A stretch of 37,088 nt of DNA from JAAYCB01 sp012744395 (GTDB taxonomy: Bacteria; Planctomycetota; Planctomycetia; Pirellulales; Thermoguttaceae), in assembly GCA_028703175.1 (NCBI GenBank), contig JAQVNJ010000053.1:1-37088 (forward strand), in the 5' to 3' direction. This document shows positions 9,329-18,175 of the stretch, one piece after another; the first letter of the stretch is position 1; the number at the start of each line of letters is the position of its first letter. The translations under genes were made by a program, and so were the position numbers. Under the pieces are notes generated by a model. It made no database searches. It saw only the letters and a program-made list of their open reading frames with translations, and was not told the origin of the DNA.

Positions 9329-10204
9329 ATGTCGAAGATAACGCGACGCCGATTTCTCGCCGGGGCGGCCGCCGCTGCCGGGGCCGTCACATTTGCCAGG
9401 CCGGCCCTGCGGGCGGCCGAAGCGGCCCGATCGCCCGTCAAGTCGGGGGCCGACATCGTCACTCTCGGCAAGACCGGGATCAAGACCAGCGTCCTGGGGA
9501 TCGGCACGGGCACGTTCGGCGGGCGCGAACAGCGCAACATGGGCAAGGAGGGGTTTTCCCGGCTTGTCCACCATGCCTACGGCCTCGGCATCCGCTACAT
9601 CGACACGGCCGACGGCTACAAGACCCACGACTTCGTCCGCGAGGCGATTGCCGACCTGCCGCGAAGCGAGCTGTTCATCCAGACGAAGACCCGGGCGAAA
9701 GACGCCCAGGCGGCCCGCGACGACATTGAGCGATTCCGCCGCGAACTCGGCATCGAGCAACTCGACACGGTGCTGATGCACTGCATGACCAAGGGGTCAT
9801 GGCCGGTGGACATGCGCCCGGTGATGGACGTGCTGGCCGAGGCCAAGCAGAAGGGGCGCGTCAGGGCGGTCGGCGTCTCCTGCCACGGCTGGGACCCGCT
9901 GGTCGCCTCGGCCGACCTCGACGAATGGATGGACGTGCACCTGGTGCGGATCAATCCCCAGGGGAAGCTGATGGACGCCGAGCCGGAAAAAGTGGCGGCC
10001 CAGATCGAGAAGATGGCCGCCAAGCAGCGCGGCGTGCTGGGCATGAAGATCTACGGGGAAGGCGCGTTCAAGACCCGCGAAGAACGGCTCGCCTCGCTCA
10101 AGTACGTGCTCGGCCTGGGAACCGTCCATGCGTTCACGATCGGCTTCAGCGACACGCGGCAGATCGACGAAACGCTGGAGCTGATCCGGCAAGCGGCCGC
10201 GTAG
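9329..10204 (+). CDS. Tat-exported aldo/keto reductase
   Basis: A 291-residue aldo/keto reductase with an N-terminal twin-arginine signal (TRRRFLAGAA, residues 5-14) and an Ala-rich hydrophobic stretch. The catalytic tetrad of the family is visible: Asp92 and Tyr97 (DTADGYKTH), Lys120 (IQTKT) and His151 (VLMHC). The C-terminal part keeps the NADP-binding-side strands (GVLGMKIYGEG, TIGFSDTRQIDETL). Such Tat-tagged oxidoreductases are common in planctomycetes. It probably reduces a carbonyl or oxidises an alcohol outside the cytoplasm with a preloaded cofactor. AGGAGA at 9315-9320 supports the start. A decayed CDF transporter follows immediately. Confidence 0.92.
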   Translation: MSKITRRRFLAGAAAAAGAVTFARPALRAAEAARSPVKSGADIVTLGKTGIKTSVLGIGTGTFGGREQRNMGKEGFSRLVHHAYGLGIRYIDTADGYKTHDFVREAIADLPRSELFIQTKTRAKDAQAARDDIERFRRELGIEQLDTVLMHCMTKGSWPVDMRPVMDVLAEAKQKGRVRAVGVSCHGWDPLVASADLDEWMDVHLVRINPQGKLMDAEPEKVAAQIEKMAAKQRGVLGMKIYGEGAFKTREERLASLKYVLGLGTVHAFTIGFSDTRQIDETLELIRQAAA

Positions 10205-10252
10205 AATCCAGCCGCGGCCTTTCCGCAGCGATGGCCAACGAACAATCTCTCC

Positions 10253-11007
10253 CGCAGCCGGGCGCTGAGCCGCGTGGCGCGGAAATACAACAGCCAGGCG
10301 CTGGAGGCCGACGCCCTCTACTTCTCCACCGACGTCTGGTCTTCCCTCGTCGTCCTCCTGGGCTTGGTGGGGGTGCGGTTGTCCGGTTCGGCGCTTGGCT
10401 GGACGTGGATGGAACAGGCCGATTCGGTGGCCTCGCTCGGGGTTGCGCTGATCGTCGTCTACGTCAGCGTGCAGTTGGGGAAGAAGTGCATCTCCGACCT
10501 GCTCGACGCCGTGCCCGACGGCTTGCGGAGGGAGGTCGCGTGCCGGGTCCGGGAGATCGAGGGCGTCGAGGGGGTGCGGCGCGTGCGCCTCCGCCGCAGC
10601 GGCGCCGATCACTTCGCCGACGTGACCGTGAGCGTCGACCGCGCCAGGCCGTTTGCGCAGACGCATGAGATTGCCGATCGGGTCGAGGGTGGAATCCGCT
10701 TGTGCCCCACATCGAGCCGGCCGGCGAGGATGGAGCCCAGGTCCGCGCCGCGCCCGCCGCAAACGAAGAGGTCGAACGGGCCTTCCAGCTCTTCGCGAGG
10801 CAGCAACCCGCCGCACCGAGAGTCCACGACGTCCAGGTGCAGCGGACCGGCGGCAGCCTGGCCGTCTCCTGCCACTGCACCCTCGATGCCGGGATGACGA
10901 TCACCGCGGCCCATGAACTGACGCGGCGGATGGGGGCCCACCTCCGCGCGGCGGTGGGCCGGGTCGACCGCGTGGTGATCCACGTCGAGCCGCCCGACGC
11001 GAAGTAA
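10253..11007 (+). pseudogene. Truncated, frameshifted CDF cation transporter remnant
   Basis: Remnant of a cation diffusion facilitator. The first recognisable part, from ARKYNSQALEADALYFSTD (about 10277), corresponds to helix 5 and helix 6 of the family; the N-terminal four helices are missing, since the frame is preceded by the aldo/keto reductase stop. Two cytoplasmic dimerisation-like domains follow (SDLLDAVPDGLRREV to about 10680, and VHDVQVQRTGGSLAVSCHC to the end). Around 10697-10703 the reading frame shifts: HEIADRVEGGIR in one frame continues as PHIEPAGEDGAQV in another, consistent with one lost base. A GTG at 10274 or an ATG at 10702 could start separate open frames, but neither would give a functional transporter. 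Confidence 0.75.
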
Positions 11008-11072
11008 CGCCGGGCCGCTCGAGAGTCGCGGCGACCACTCCCGCCGGCTGGCCAACATCTCCAGGCTTGGAT

Positions 11073-11078
11073 TATAAT
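11073..11078 (+). promoter_or_regulatory. -10 box upstream of zinc-ribbon gene
   Basis: Perfect TATAAT hexamer about 140 bases upstream of the zinc-ribbon gene and 65 bases after the CDF remnant. No clear -35 hexamer is seen at the usual distance, so this is a partial promoter call. Confidence 0.4.
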
Positions 11079-11218
11079 CGCAATTGGCGCTCCCGTAGGG
11101 CGGGTTTGCGGGTTGCCCCGCAGGCGATGCCGCCATGCCCTCGGCGGCGCCAGTGCGACAATCAAACTCACACCAACCGGCAGGGCGACAGTCCGACCTG
11201 CCCTGCGGAGGCTCGACT

Positions 11219-11623
11219 ATGCCGATCGTCGTCCAGTGCAGTGCCTGCAAGAAGCAGTTTCAGGCGGGAGACCACCTGGCCGGAAAACAGGTGAAATGCC
11301 CCGCCTGCCAGGCGGTCCTTGTCCTCCCCGCGAGCCAGCAGGCCGCCGCGCCGACCGGCAACTCGTTGGACGAACTGCTCGCCGAGGAGATGCCCCAGCG
11401 GCACGCCGGCTTGGCGGGCCAGGCGGAGGTCAAGTGCCCCGGCTGCGGGATTCCGGTCAGGGAGGATGCCGTCCTCTGCGTTAATTGCGGCTACAATTTC
11501 CGCACCGGGCGGCAGATCGTGCCAGACACCCCGTCTCAACGGCGGGCGCGCTACGAAGCCCGCGACGACGCCAGGCGGGGGCTGGCGCCCGGCGCCAAAC
11601 CGCAGAAACGCGGCAAGAAGTAA
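11219..11623 (+). CDS. Small protein with two zinc-ribbon motifs
   Basis: A 134-residue cytoplasmic protein. The N-terminal ribbon carries CSACKKQF and CPACQAVL (two CxxC pairs, residues about 7-30), like a MJ0042-type or FmdB-like zinc finger. A flexible linker follows, then a second ribbon with CPGCGIPV and CVNCGYNF (residues about 73-95), and a basic tail ending KRGKK. There are no membrane segments. The frame is open 28 codons upstream, but ATG 11219 is preferred because GGAG at 11207-11210 precedes it and the first ribbon begins immediately after. Such proteins are frequent in planctomycetes; a nucleic-acid or protein-binding role is likely but unproven. Confidence 0.85.
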   Translation: MPIVVQCSACKKQFQAGDHLAGKQVKCPACQAVLVLPASQQAAAPTGNSLDELLAEEMPQRHAGLAGQAEVKCPGCGIPVREDAVLCVNCGYNFRTGRQIVPDTPSQRRARYEARDDARRGLAPGAKPQKRGKK

Positions 11624-11648
11624 GCGCCGCCGCGCCGGCCGCTGCTGG

Positions 11649-12815
11649 TCACTGGCGAGGTGGGTTTCGCAGTTGTCCGGGCGCGTGCCCCAGACGGCGT
11701 CGAAAAACAGCGCTCAGGTATTGCGCGCTGCTGTAGCCGGCCTGGCGGGCGATTGCCTCCAAAGGGAGTCTCGTCGTTGTCAGCAGCCTGCGGGCGGTCT
11801 CCAGGCGAACGCGCTCCACTTCGGCGTGGACCGTCCGGCCCAGCTGATGCTTGAAATGCGTCTCCAGCGTGGACTGCGATACGTTTGCGTGCCGGGCAAT
11901 GTCGGCGACACCGATTTCTTCCGCCGCGTGTTCTCGGATGAACCGGATTGCGGAGGACACGATCGGGTCTCGAATTGCCGCGATGTCCGTGGACTGCCGG
12001 GGAACGAGGCAAGTCGGGGGAACGACAAGATGCTGCGGGCCGGCAAGGCGGCCGGCCATCCGTTGGTCGAGCAGTGCGGCGGCCCGGTAGCCGATCTGTT
12101 CCGCGCCGGTAGCTACGCTGGTCAAGGGCGGCATGGCCAACGCGCAGATCAGCAAGTCATTGTCCACGCCAATTACGGCCACTTCGTCTGGCACGCGGAG
12201 GTCCAAGCGGCGGCAAGCTTCCAAGACGCAACGCCCCTGGAGGTCATTGCAGGCCAGGATGCCCACCGGCTTGGGAAGGCGCCCGAGCCACTGCGGCAGC
12301 CGGCTTTGCGGGTCGCGCCAGGATTGCGCTGCGTCGTACCGCGCCGCGAAGATCGCACAGGGACGACCGTGTTCGGCAATTCGCCGGCAGAATGCGCTGC
12401 GGCGGGCTGTAGCCCAGTGGTCCCGGCCTGGCCTGGACACGCCACAGTAGGCGAACTGCTCGAGGCCCTGCTCCAGAAGGTGATCCGCCGCCCACTCCGC
12501 AATTGTCCGGTCGTCCGTCCGGACGGTGGAGATATTCAACCGCTTGAGCACGCGCGGCGCCACCGTCCCGACTCCCACCACTTCGCCTTGAAAGAGGGAG
12601 ACTGCCTGGTCAACCTGTCGAACATCCAGGTCGATGATCAATCCGTCGCCAGGCCAATCAATCAACGCCGCAACCGTCTCGGCTGAATGCTCCGCCACGG
12701 ACAAGAGCCATGTGTCATGGGGACCCGCATACTTGGCGATCCCACGGGCGATTTGCCGATGGAATCCGCAGTTGAGGTTCAGAAGGATGGCCACCTGTTT
12801 TCGCGTTTTCGCCAT
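11649..12815 (-). CDS. XylR-like AraC-family transcription regulator
   Basis: A 388-residue regulator. Residues about 5-275 form a LacI/periplasmic-binding-type sensor (KQVAILLNLNCGFHRQIARG, then GILACNDLQGR and VIGVDNDLLICALAMPPLTS), the arrangement of XylR-like proteins. Residues about 285-388 are an AraC-type double helix-turn-helix (VADIARHANVSQSTLETHFK and PLEAIARQAGYSSAQYLSAV). It probably binds a sugar and controls a sugar-use operon, though none is adjacent. The open frame extends 35 codons upstream of ATG 12815, but that extension is not family-like; MAKTRKQVAIL is a natural start. A pair of AraC-type direct repeats lies 124 bases upstream of this start. Confidence 0.9.
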   Translation of the reverse strand: MAKTRKQVAILLNLNCGFHRQIARGIAKYAGPHDTWLLSVAEHSAETVAALIDWPGDGLIIDLDVRQVDQAVSLFQGEVVGVGTVAPRVLKRLNISTVRTDDRTIAEWAADHLLEQGLEQFAYCGVSRPGRDHWATARRSAFCRRIAEHGRPCAIFAARYDAAQSWRDPQSRLPQWLGRLPKPVGILACNDLQGRCVLEACRRLDLRVPDEVAVIGVDNDLLICALAMPPLTSVATGAEQIGYRAAALLDQRMAGRLAGPQHLVVPPTCLVPRQSTDIAAIRDPIVSSAIRFIREHAAEEIGVADIARHANVSQSTLETHFKHQLGRTVHAEVERVRLETARRLLTTTRLPLEAIARQAGYSSAQYLSAVFRRRLGHAPGQLRNPPRQ

Positions 12816-12938
12816 GGCGCGACTCCGCTGAACGAGAGGAGCATCGGCCTCTGCCGCGGGGACGGAACTCGGCGATCGGCCCGTGCGACGCAGCGAGCCA
12901 AAAGGAGCCTCCCAAGTCATTCTGGACCAATTCGCGGA

Positions 12939-12969
12939 AAATCACAATCGATTTGTCAGAAATCGCAAT
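12939..12969. promoter_or_regulatory. Candidate operator: two direct repeats 21 bp apart
   Basis: AAATCACAAT (12939-12948) and AAATCGCAAT (12960-12969) match at nine of ten bases and start exactly 21 bases apart, two DNA helical turns. This geometry is typical of AraC/XylR binding sites. Between them is a near-palindrome centred on AATCGATT (12946-12953). The site lies upstream of both the XylR-like gene and the second DUF1559 gene. Confidence 0.5.
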
Positions 12970-13186
12970 TGACAACTCCCCGCGGACAGATGAAAACGAG
13001 AGACAGTGAACTGGAGGGCTGTCTGCCCCGCGGGGTGACTTTTCTAATGGGGTGGGCAGAAGGTCGGGTATCCGCCCACGCACCTTCGACGTTCCGCTTC
13101 CTCGGGATCGGGCGCAGTTCGGCTGCGCGCTTAAGCTGCTTTTCCATGTTGCCTCTTAGGTGTTTGTTGGTCTCTTCTTAAACGAT

Positions 13187-13194
13187 GGGAGGTG
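13187..13194 (+). promoter_or_regulatory. Ribosome binding site deciding the DUF1559 start
   Basis: GGGAGGTG lies five bases before ATG 13200. The upstream in-frame ATG at 13185 overlaps this SD, so 13200 is the likelier start. Confidence 0.7.
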
Positions 13195-13199
13195 TACAA

Positions 13200-14144
<945 letters not shown>

Positions 14145-14308
14145 CCGCTTCTGCGCAGTCGCGCGGGTTGTTCAGCGCAGTGTGTCTCTGAACGGATTCT
14201 CGGATGTGTATCGTCCGTTGAGCCGGTCGGCACACGCGTGCTTCTCCGCTGGTTCGTTAGGTTGCATCGCTCCGGCCCTGTTGGCCTCATCCATGAAAGG
14301 ACGAATTC

Positions 14309-14449
14309 ATGAGATTGCTCGCGGGTATGGTTTTGGCGTTAGTCCTCTGCACGTTCGTTTTCGGCTGTGGCGGCGAGACGCAGCAACCTCAAGGGCAGCC
14401 TGCTCAGCTTGAAGTTGACGACTCGAACCCGAATACAGGCCCGGAATGA
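14309..14449 (+). CDS. 46-residue lipoprotein
   Basis: A very short gene of 46 codons. It encodes a basic start (MRLLAG), a hydrophobic stretch and lipobox VFGC (Cys20), followed by 26 polar residues rich in Gln, Pro, Gly and Asp. AAAGGA (14296-14301) is seven bases before the ATG. It lies 164 bases after the second DUF1559 gene, in the same order as the first cassette, where a lipoprotein also follows. Similar tiny lipoproteins are frequent in planctomycetes. The mature peptide has no recognisable domain. It is supported by the SD, the clean signal peptide and the stop at 14447. Confidence 0.75.
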   Translation: MRLLAGMVLALVLCTFVFGCGGETQQPQGQPAQLEVDDSNPNTGPE

Positions 14450-14841
14450 CCTGGTTTCAGGCGCAACGGCCGCATCCGCCGCGCGGCACCGGCAGCGCCG
14501 ACTGCTGGCTGCCGGCCGCGAGACGGTTGGGTCTGTTCGCGATCCGCGCCGCGTTGACCGGGGAGGTTGCGGAGTCGACTTTCCGCGGCCAAAGGGGGCT
14601 TTGTCGCCCGAGGTTGAGGGGAGTCGTCACTTCAGGACAAGGAGGTCCGCGTCACTGCGGACGTCCGGGTTGACCGCCGCCGCGGGCGACGTGAAATGCG
14701 CCGGCCGCTTCCAAGGCGATTGTCGTTGCCGTGGATGGTGCGCCGCACAGCGGGCTGACGGATTTGTCGTGCCGCGCCGCAGCTCCATCCTGCGCCGGGC
14801 GACTGCCGAAATCAGGATCGTTGCCGGTGAGCGGTTGGCCT
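14450..14841. other. Intergenic region without a recognised gene
   Basis: About 390 bases between the small lipoprotein and the convergent membrane protein. Open frames here are continuations or shadows of neighbours with no family resemblance. The only clear structure is a hairpin near the start (14489-14515). Confidence 0.45.
14489..14515 (+). terminator. Hairpin after small lipoprotein
   Basis: CCGGCAGC (14489-14496) and GCTGCCGG (14508-14515) form a perfect 8-bp stem with an 11-base loop, 40 bases after the lipoprotein stop. No T-tract; possible terminator. Confidence 0.4.
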
Positions 14842-16140
14842 TCAGGTCTCGCTTCGCCGTCGCGTGCCGAACAGGTCGTCGACGGCCGTCAGGGCCACGC
14901 GATCCTCGAGATTCGGGCGGAATACGGTCAGCACGAGCAGCGGCAGGTACCAGCCCATGTAGAGGCCGCCCTGGTAGGGATGCCAGAATTGGGCCCCCAG
15001 CATCACCAGGGCCGAGCAGCTCAGCAGCGTGCCGAGGTGCTTCTGGGCGGGCCAGATGGCCAGCCCGCAAGTGACCGCGACAAACGCCGCCATCACGGGG
15101 ATGCGGTAGGCCCGGTGGCCCTCGGCGATCCAGAAGCCGTCGGCCTTATCGGCCTGGAAGAACGGCACGCCGACCAGGTCGAGCACCTGCTCGCTCAGCG
15201 GCTGGATCTGCTGCGACGTCGCCGCCCAAAAGACCAGCATCACGGCCACGGCGATCAGCACGCCGATGCTGAACCGCACGATCCCCCGCTTCCAATAGAA
15301 ACTGCACCAGAGCGGCAGCAGGAAGAACGGGTAGAAGATGAACACGCCCGCCAGGCCGATGAGAATTCCGGCGGCGAGCGGCCGCCGGTAGGCCGCCAGG
15401 GCCCAGACGAGGAGGAACGCGGGCACGACGTGGTCGACGCGGCTGGTGATCTGGCTGGTGTAAGGGAGGAGCAGAAACAGCGAGGCCGCCGCCACCCCGG
15501 TCTGGAAGTTGCTGAAATGGCGGTAGCCGATGAAGACCATGCCAAGCACGAGCACCAGGTGCCCGACGACGGCGATCGTTCGCGGGGCGGCGGCCGGCAC
15601 CCGGCGGACCTTGGCGGCGCCGGCCAGGTCCGCCGCGCCGACCTGGCTCGCCTCGGCGCTGAGGGCCGCGCCCGGCGCTTGCCCGCCGGGCTGCTCGACC
15701 TGCAAATTAGCAAAGGAGTAGATCGATTCGTAGCCGGCGCTGTGGACCGGCAGGCTGCCCTCCAGCGCACGCTCGGCCAACGGCGCGGCCTTGTTCGTAA
15801 TCACGTTGGCCAGGAGGAAGACGACCAGCGCCGCGCCGGTAAAGGTCAGACCGCTGGCATTCAGATTCGGCTCCAGCAGCGGCCGGCGGACGAGAATCTG
15901 GTCGACCAGCAGCCGGACCAGGAACAGCGCCCCGACCGTGAACAGCCAAACGTAGCCCAACCGCTGCTGGCCGTAGGCCACCAACAGCAGCCCCGGAGAG
16001 AAGGTCACGAGCCCGACCAGGTCGAGATTGCGGATGCAGAAAAAACGCTGAAACTTGAAGAAGATGCCCAGAATCATCAGCGACGACACGTAGAACCATG
16101 TCGTCGGCAGCATTTCCCAGTCGATGAGGATATTCTGCAT
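14842..16140 (-). CDS. Polytopic membrane protein of unknown function
   Basis: A 432-residue integral membrane protein with roughly nine to eleven hydrophobic segments, for example FYVSSLMILGIFF near the N terminus, LTFTGAALVVFLLANVI, IAVVGHLVLVLGMVFIGY, PLAAGILIGLAGVFIFYPFF and VLIAVAVMLVFWAATS. A non-membrane loop of about 60 residues (SAGYESIYSFANLQVEQ and onward, rich in Ala and Gly) sits between helices four and five. The layout resembles membrane glycosyltransferase-like proteins, but I see no catalytic motif that settles this. The C-terminal tail is short and charged. The start ATG at 16138-16140 has no strong ribosome binding site. It stands alone, 206 bases from the oxidoreductase stop upstream. 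The reading frame is clean and full-length. Confidence 0.75.
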   Translation of the reverse strand: MQNILIDWEMLPTTWFYVSSLMILGIFFKFQRFFCIRNLDLVGLVTFSPGLLLVAYGQQRLGYVWLFTVGALFLVRLLVDQILVRRPLLEPNLNASGLTFTGAALVVFLLANVITNKAAPLAERALEGSLPVHSAGYESIYSFANLQVEQPGGQAPGAALSAEASQVGAADLAGAAKVRRVPAAAPRTIAVVGHLVLVLGMVFIGYRHFSNFQTGVAAASLFLLLPYTSQITSRVDHVVPAFLLVWALAAYRRPLAAGILIGLAGVFIFYPFFLLPLWCSFYWKRGIVRFSIGVLIAVAVMLVFWAATSQQIQPLSEQVLDLVGVPFFQADKADGFWIAEGHRAYRIPVMAAFVAVTCGLAIWPAQKHLGTLLSCSALVMLGAQFWHPYQGGLYMGWYLPLLVLTVFRPNLEDRVALTAVDDLFGTRRRSET

Positions 16141-16346
16141 CGGTTTCCGTGCACCGAAGGAGTCGTGTGGAAAACTGGCTTCCTCTTCCGCGAATTACCC
16201 TAACACCCTTGCCCACCAGGATACACGGCGGCGGGCGATTTTCAAGCCCCGGGAGGAGACGACCGGCTTCGATCTGCAATCCGCTTCGATCCGCAACACA
16301 CTGTAGCAATGAGACTTGCGTTGCGGGGCCGGATTCTGCCGACGCC

Positions 16347-17711
16347 TCAGTACTCGCGCTGCGGGTTCACTCCCGGCTGGGGCAGCGGGTACTTCTCCCG
16401 GTCACCCAGTAGCAGGGGGGCCGGCGAGTCCAGCGTCAGCTTGTCGAGGCCCGGAGCGAATTCGTGATCGTGGTTGAGGGCCTCGTCCCAGGGGATCACG
16501 CGCCCCGTGTGGACGGCCATCCTCCCCATGATCTGGACCAGGCTGGCTTCCGCGCCGCGCCGCGCCTCGTTGTGCGGCTTGTCCTGCCGGATCGCGTCGA
16601 TCAGGTGGTCCCATTCCAACTGGTAGGGATTCGGCTCGGGCTGGGGGAAGGCCCACACCAGATCGCTGTCGACGAAGTTGTGCTTCTTGTAGATCCGGCA
16701 CTTGGCAGGTGTGTGCATGAAGGTGGAAATCACGGCCGATCCCTTCGTCCCATGTGCGGAACTGGCGAACTTGCCGAAACACCCCCTGATGTTGCGGGCG
16801 CTCATGAACAGATTGGTGCCGTCGGCGAAGGTGTATTCCACGCAGTAGTGGTCGAAGTTCTGGTCGACCATTCCCTCGCGAAAACAACGACCGCCGGAGC
16901 CCTGGGCGGCGACCGGCCAGGCCCCTTTCATCCAGCAGCATTCGTCGATGTTATGACTCGTATAGTCGTGCACCAGGCCGCCGCTGGCCCACATGAAGCT
17001 GAGGTAGTGTCGAACCTGGTAAAGCAGCTCGCTGAGATCATCCGGCCTCGGGCCGCAGAACCCGGCCGGCGCAACCAGACGGTAAGTCTTCATATAAGTG
17101 ATGTCGCCGATCTGCCCCGACTGGATGCGATCGAGAAGCTCCCAACGGGCCTGGCAGTGCCGGCACATCAGGCCGACTCCGACCTTCAGATTCTTCTCTT
17201 CCGATTTCTCCGCCAAGGCCAGCATCCGGCGCGTGCTTGGACCGTCGACGGTCGTCGGTTTCTCCATGAACACGTGAATGCCATTCTCGATCGCGCAGCC
17301 AAAATGCACCCAACGGAACGCGCATGGCGTCGTCAGCAGCACGACGTCGCCCGGCCGCAGGCATTCCATCGCCTGCCGATAGGCGTCGAAGCCGATGAAC
17401 CGCCGTTCCTGCGGAACGTCGACCTGGCCGGCGAACATCTTTTGCAGGTTCCGGTAGCTGCTCGCCAATCGTTGCTCGAACACATCCGCCATCGCTACCA
17501 GTTTGACTGGCCCGCTCTTGGTCGAGAGTGCGTTCGCCGCTGCACCCGTGCCGCGTCCGCCGCAACCCACCAGGGCCAACTGAATCGTGTTGTCTTCACC
17601 CGCATGGACACGGGGAACGGCCGCCGTGGCGAGCACCGAGGCTGCGGCGAGCCGGCTGCTGTGATGCAGGAATTCACGGCGCGAGGTTGCCGGCATCTTG
17701 GAACAGGTCAT
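16347..17711 (-). CDS. Tat-exported Gfo/Idh/MocA family oxidoreductase
   Basis: A 454-residue protein. The N terminus has a twin-arginine signal (TSRREFLHHSSRLAAA, near residue 10) and a hydrophobic region ending AVPRVHAGE. The Rossmann dinucleotide-binding motif is LALVGCGGRGTGAAA. The family motif EKP is present in HVFMEKPTTVDG. The C-terminal half carries the substrate domain (GGLVHDYTSHNIDECCW). Such proteins oxidise or reduce sugars or inositol-like compounds with NAD(P); planctomycetes carry many Tat-exported copies. The frame is open 67 codons further upstream, but AGGAG (17719-17723) lies seven bases before ATG 17711, which also opens the Tat signal. Substrate unknown. Confidence 0.92.
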   Translation of the reverse strand: MTCSKMPATSRREFLHHSSRLAAASVLATAAVPRVHAGEDNTIQLALVGCGGRGTGAAANALSTKSGPVKLVAMADVFEQRLASSYRNLQKMFAGQVDVPQERRFIGFDAYRQAMECLRPGDVVLLTTPCAFRWVHFGCAIENGIHVFMEKPTTVDGPSTRRMLALAEKSEEKNLKVGVGLMCRHCQARWELLDRIQSGQIGDITYMKTYRLVAPAGFCGPRPDDLSELLYQVRHYLSFMWASGGLVHDYTSHNIDECCWMKGAWPVAAQGSGGRCFREGMVDQNFDHYCVEYTFADGTNLFMSARNIRGCFGKFASSAHGTKGSAVISTFMHTPAKCRIYKKHNFVDSDLVWAFPQPEPNPYQLEWDHLIDAIRQDKPHNEARRGAEASLVQIMGRMAVHTGRVIPWDEALNHDHEFAPGLDKLTLDSPAPLLLGDREKYPLPQPGVNPQREY

Positions 17712-17856
17712 CGCATGACTCCTGAAGAACATAGTGGCCGAACACGGCAAATCCCATTCGCCGGGCGTTCGTCGCGGCATCCACGAAGAGCGCGTCGGGC
17801 AACGTCGGCCAGCCCGACACGGACTGCCGGGGATTGTATCACGACCGGTTTGTGGA

Positions 17857-18175
17857 TTGAAGCGTCCTGGGGTGCGATCGGTTCTGGCGATCTTGGTCAT
17901 GGCGCCGGCCATCTCCGGCTGTGGGGGCGGTGGCGCCCCCGCAGCAGCCGGCTCCCGAGTCGTTGGACGTTCCCGAGAGCGACCGGCCGGCGGCGCTGGC
18001 GCAGCCCGTCTGCCCGGTCGATGGCAAAATGCTTGGAGCGAATGGGACTCCGATCAAAGTGAACGTTGCCAAGCAGGATATCTTCGTCTGCTTCGCCGCG
18101 TGCGAGCAAGCTTTGCGAAAGGACCCCAAGGCCGATATCAAGGTTCTTGAGGCAGCAGAGACGCAAGTAAGCAAG
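17857..18175 (+). pseudogene. Frameshifted lipoprotein with CPVDGK metal-binding domain
   Basis: Two reading frames together describe one small lipoprotein. The first, from TTG 17857 or GTG 17872, gives a signal peptide RSVLAILVMAPAISGC with lipobox ISGC. The second, entered after about 17923, gives a linker and then CPVDGKMLGANGTPIKVNV and FVCFAACEQALRKDP, which resembles the TRASH/YHS-like metal-binding domain of planctomycete heavy-metal proteins (CPV..GK.LG, then CxxxC). Joining them needs removal of one base; runs of five G (17923-17927) and five C (17936-17940) lie exactly there. The second frame has no stop after the domain and runs antisense into the peptidase gene to 18517, so the C terminus is uncertain. 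It may be a real decay or a homopolymer sequencing error. Confidence 0.55.

Larger units (their letters stand above)
12816..13199. other. Divergent intergenic region
   Basis: About 384 bases separate the divergent XylR-like and DUF1559 genes. I see no gene. It holds the 21-bp-spaced direct repeats (12939-12969), an ATTGACAA octamer (12968-12975), a 7-bp inverted repeat TCTGCCC/GGGCAGA (13022-13028 and 13054-13060) and the ribosome binding site of the DUF1559 gene. Confidence 0.55.

Noticed and set aside
8150..9781. 543-codon minus-strand open frame over the SMP-30 and aldo/keto reductase genes
   Set aside because: It is the complement of two clear plus-strand genes and has no family resemblance.
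13022..13060. Hairpin TCTGCCC/GGGCAGA in the DUF1559 leader
   Set aside because: Only seven pairs with a 25-base loop; not enough for a riboswitch or terminator call.
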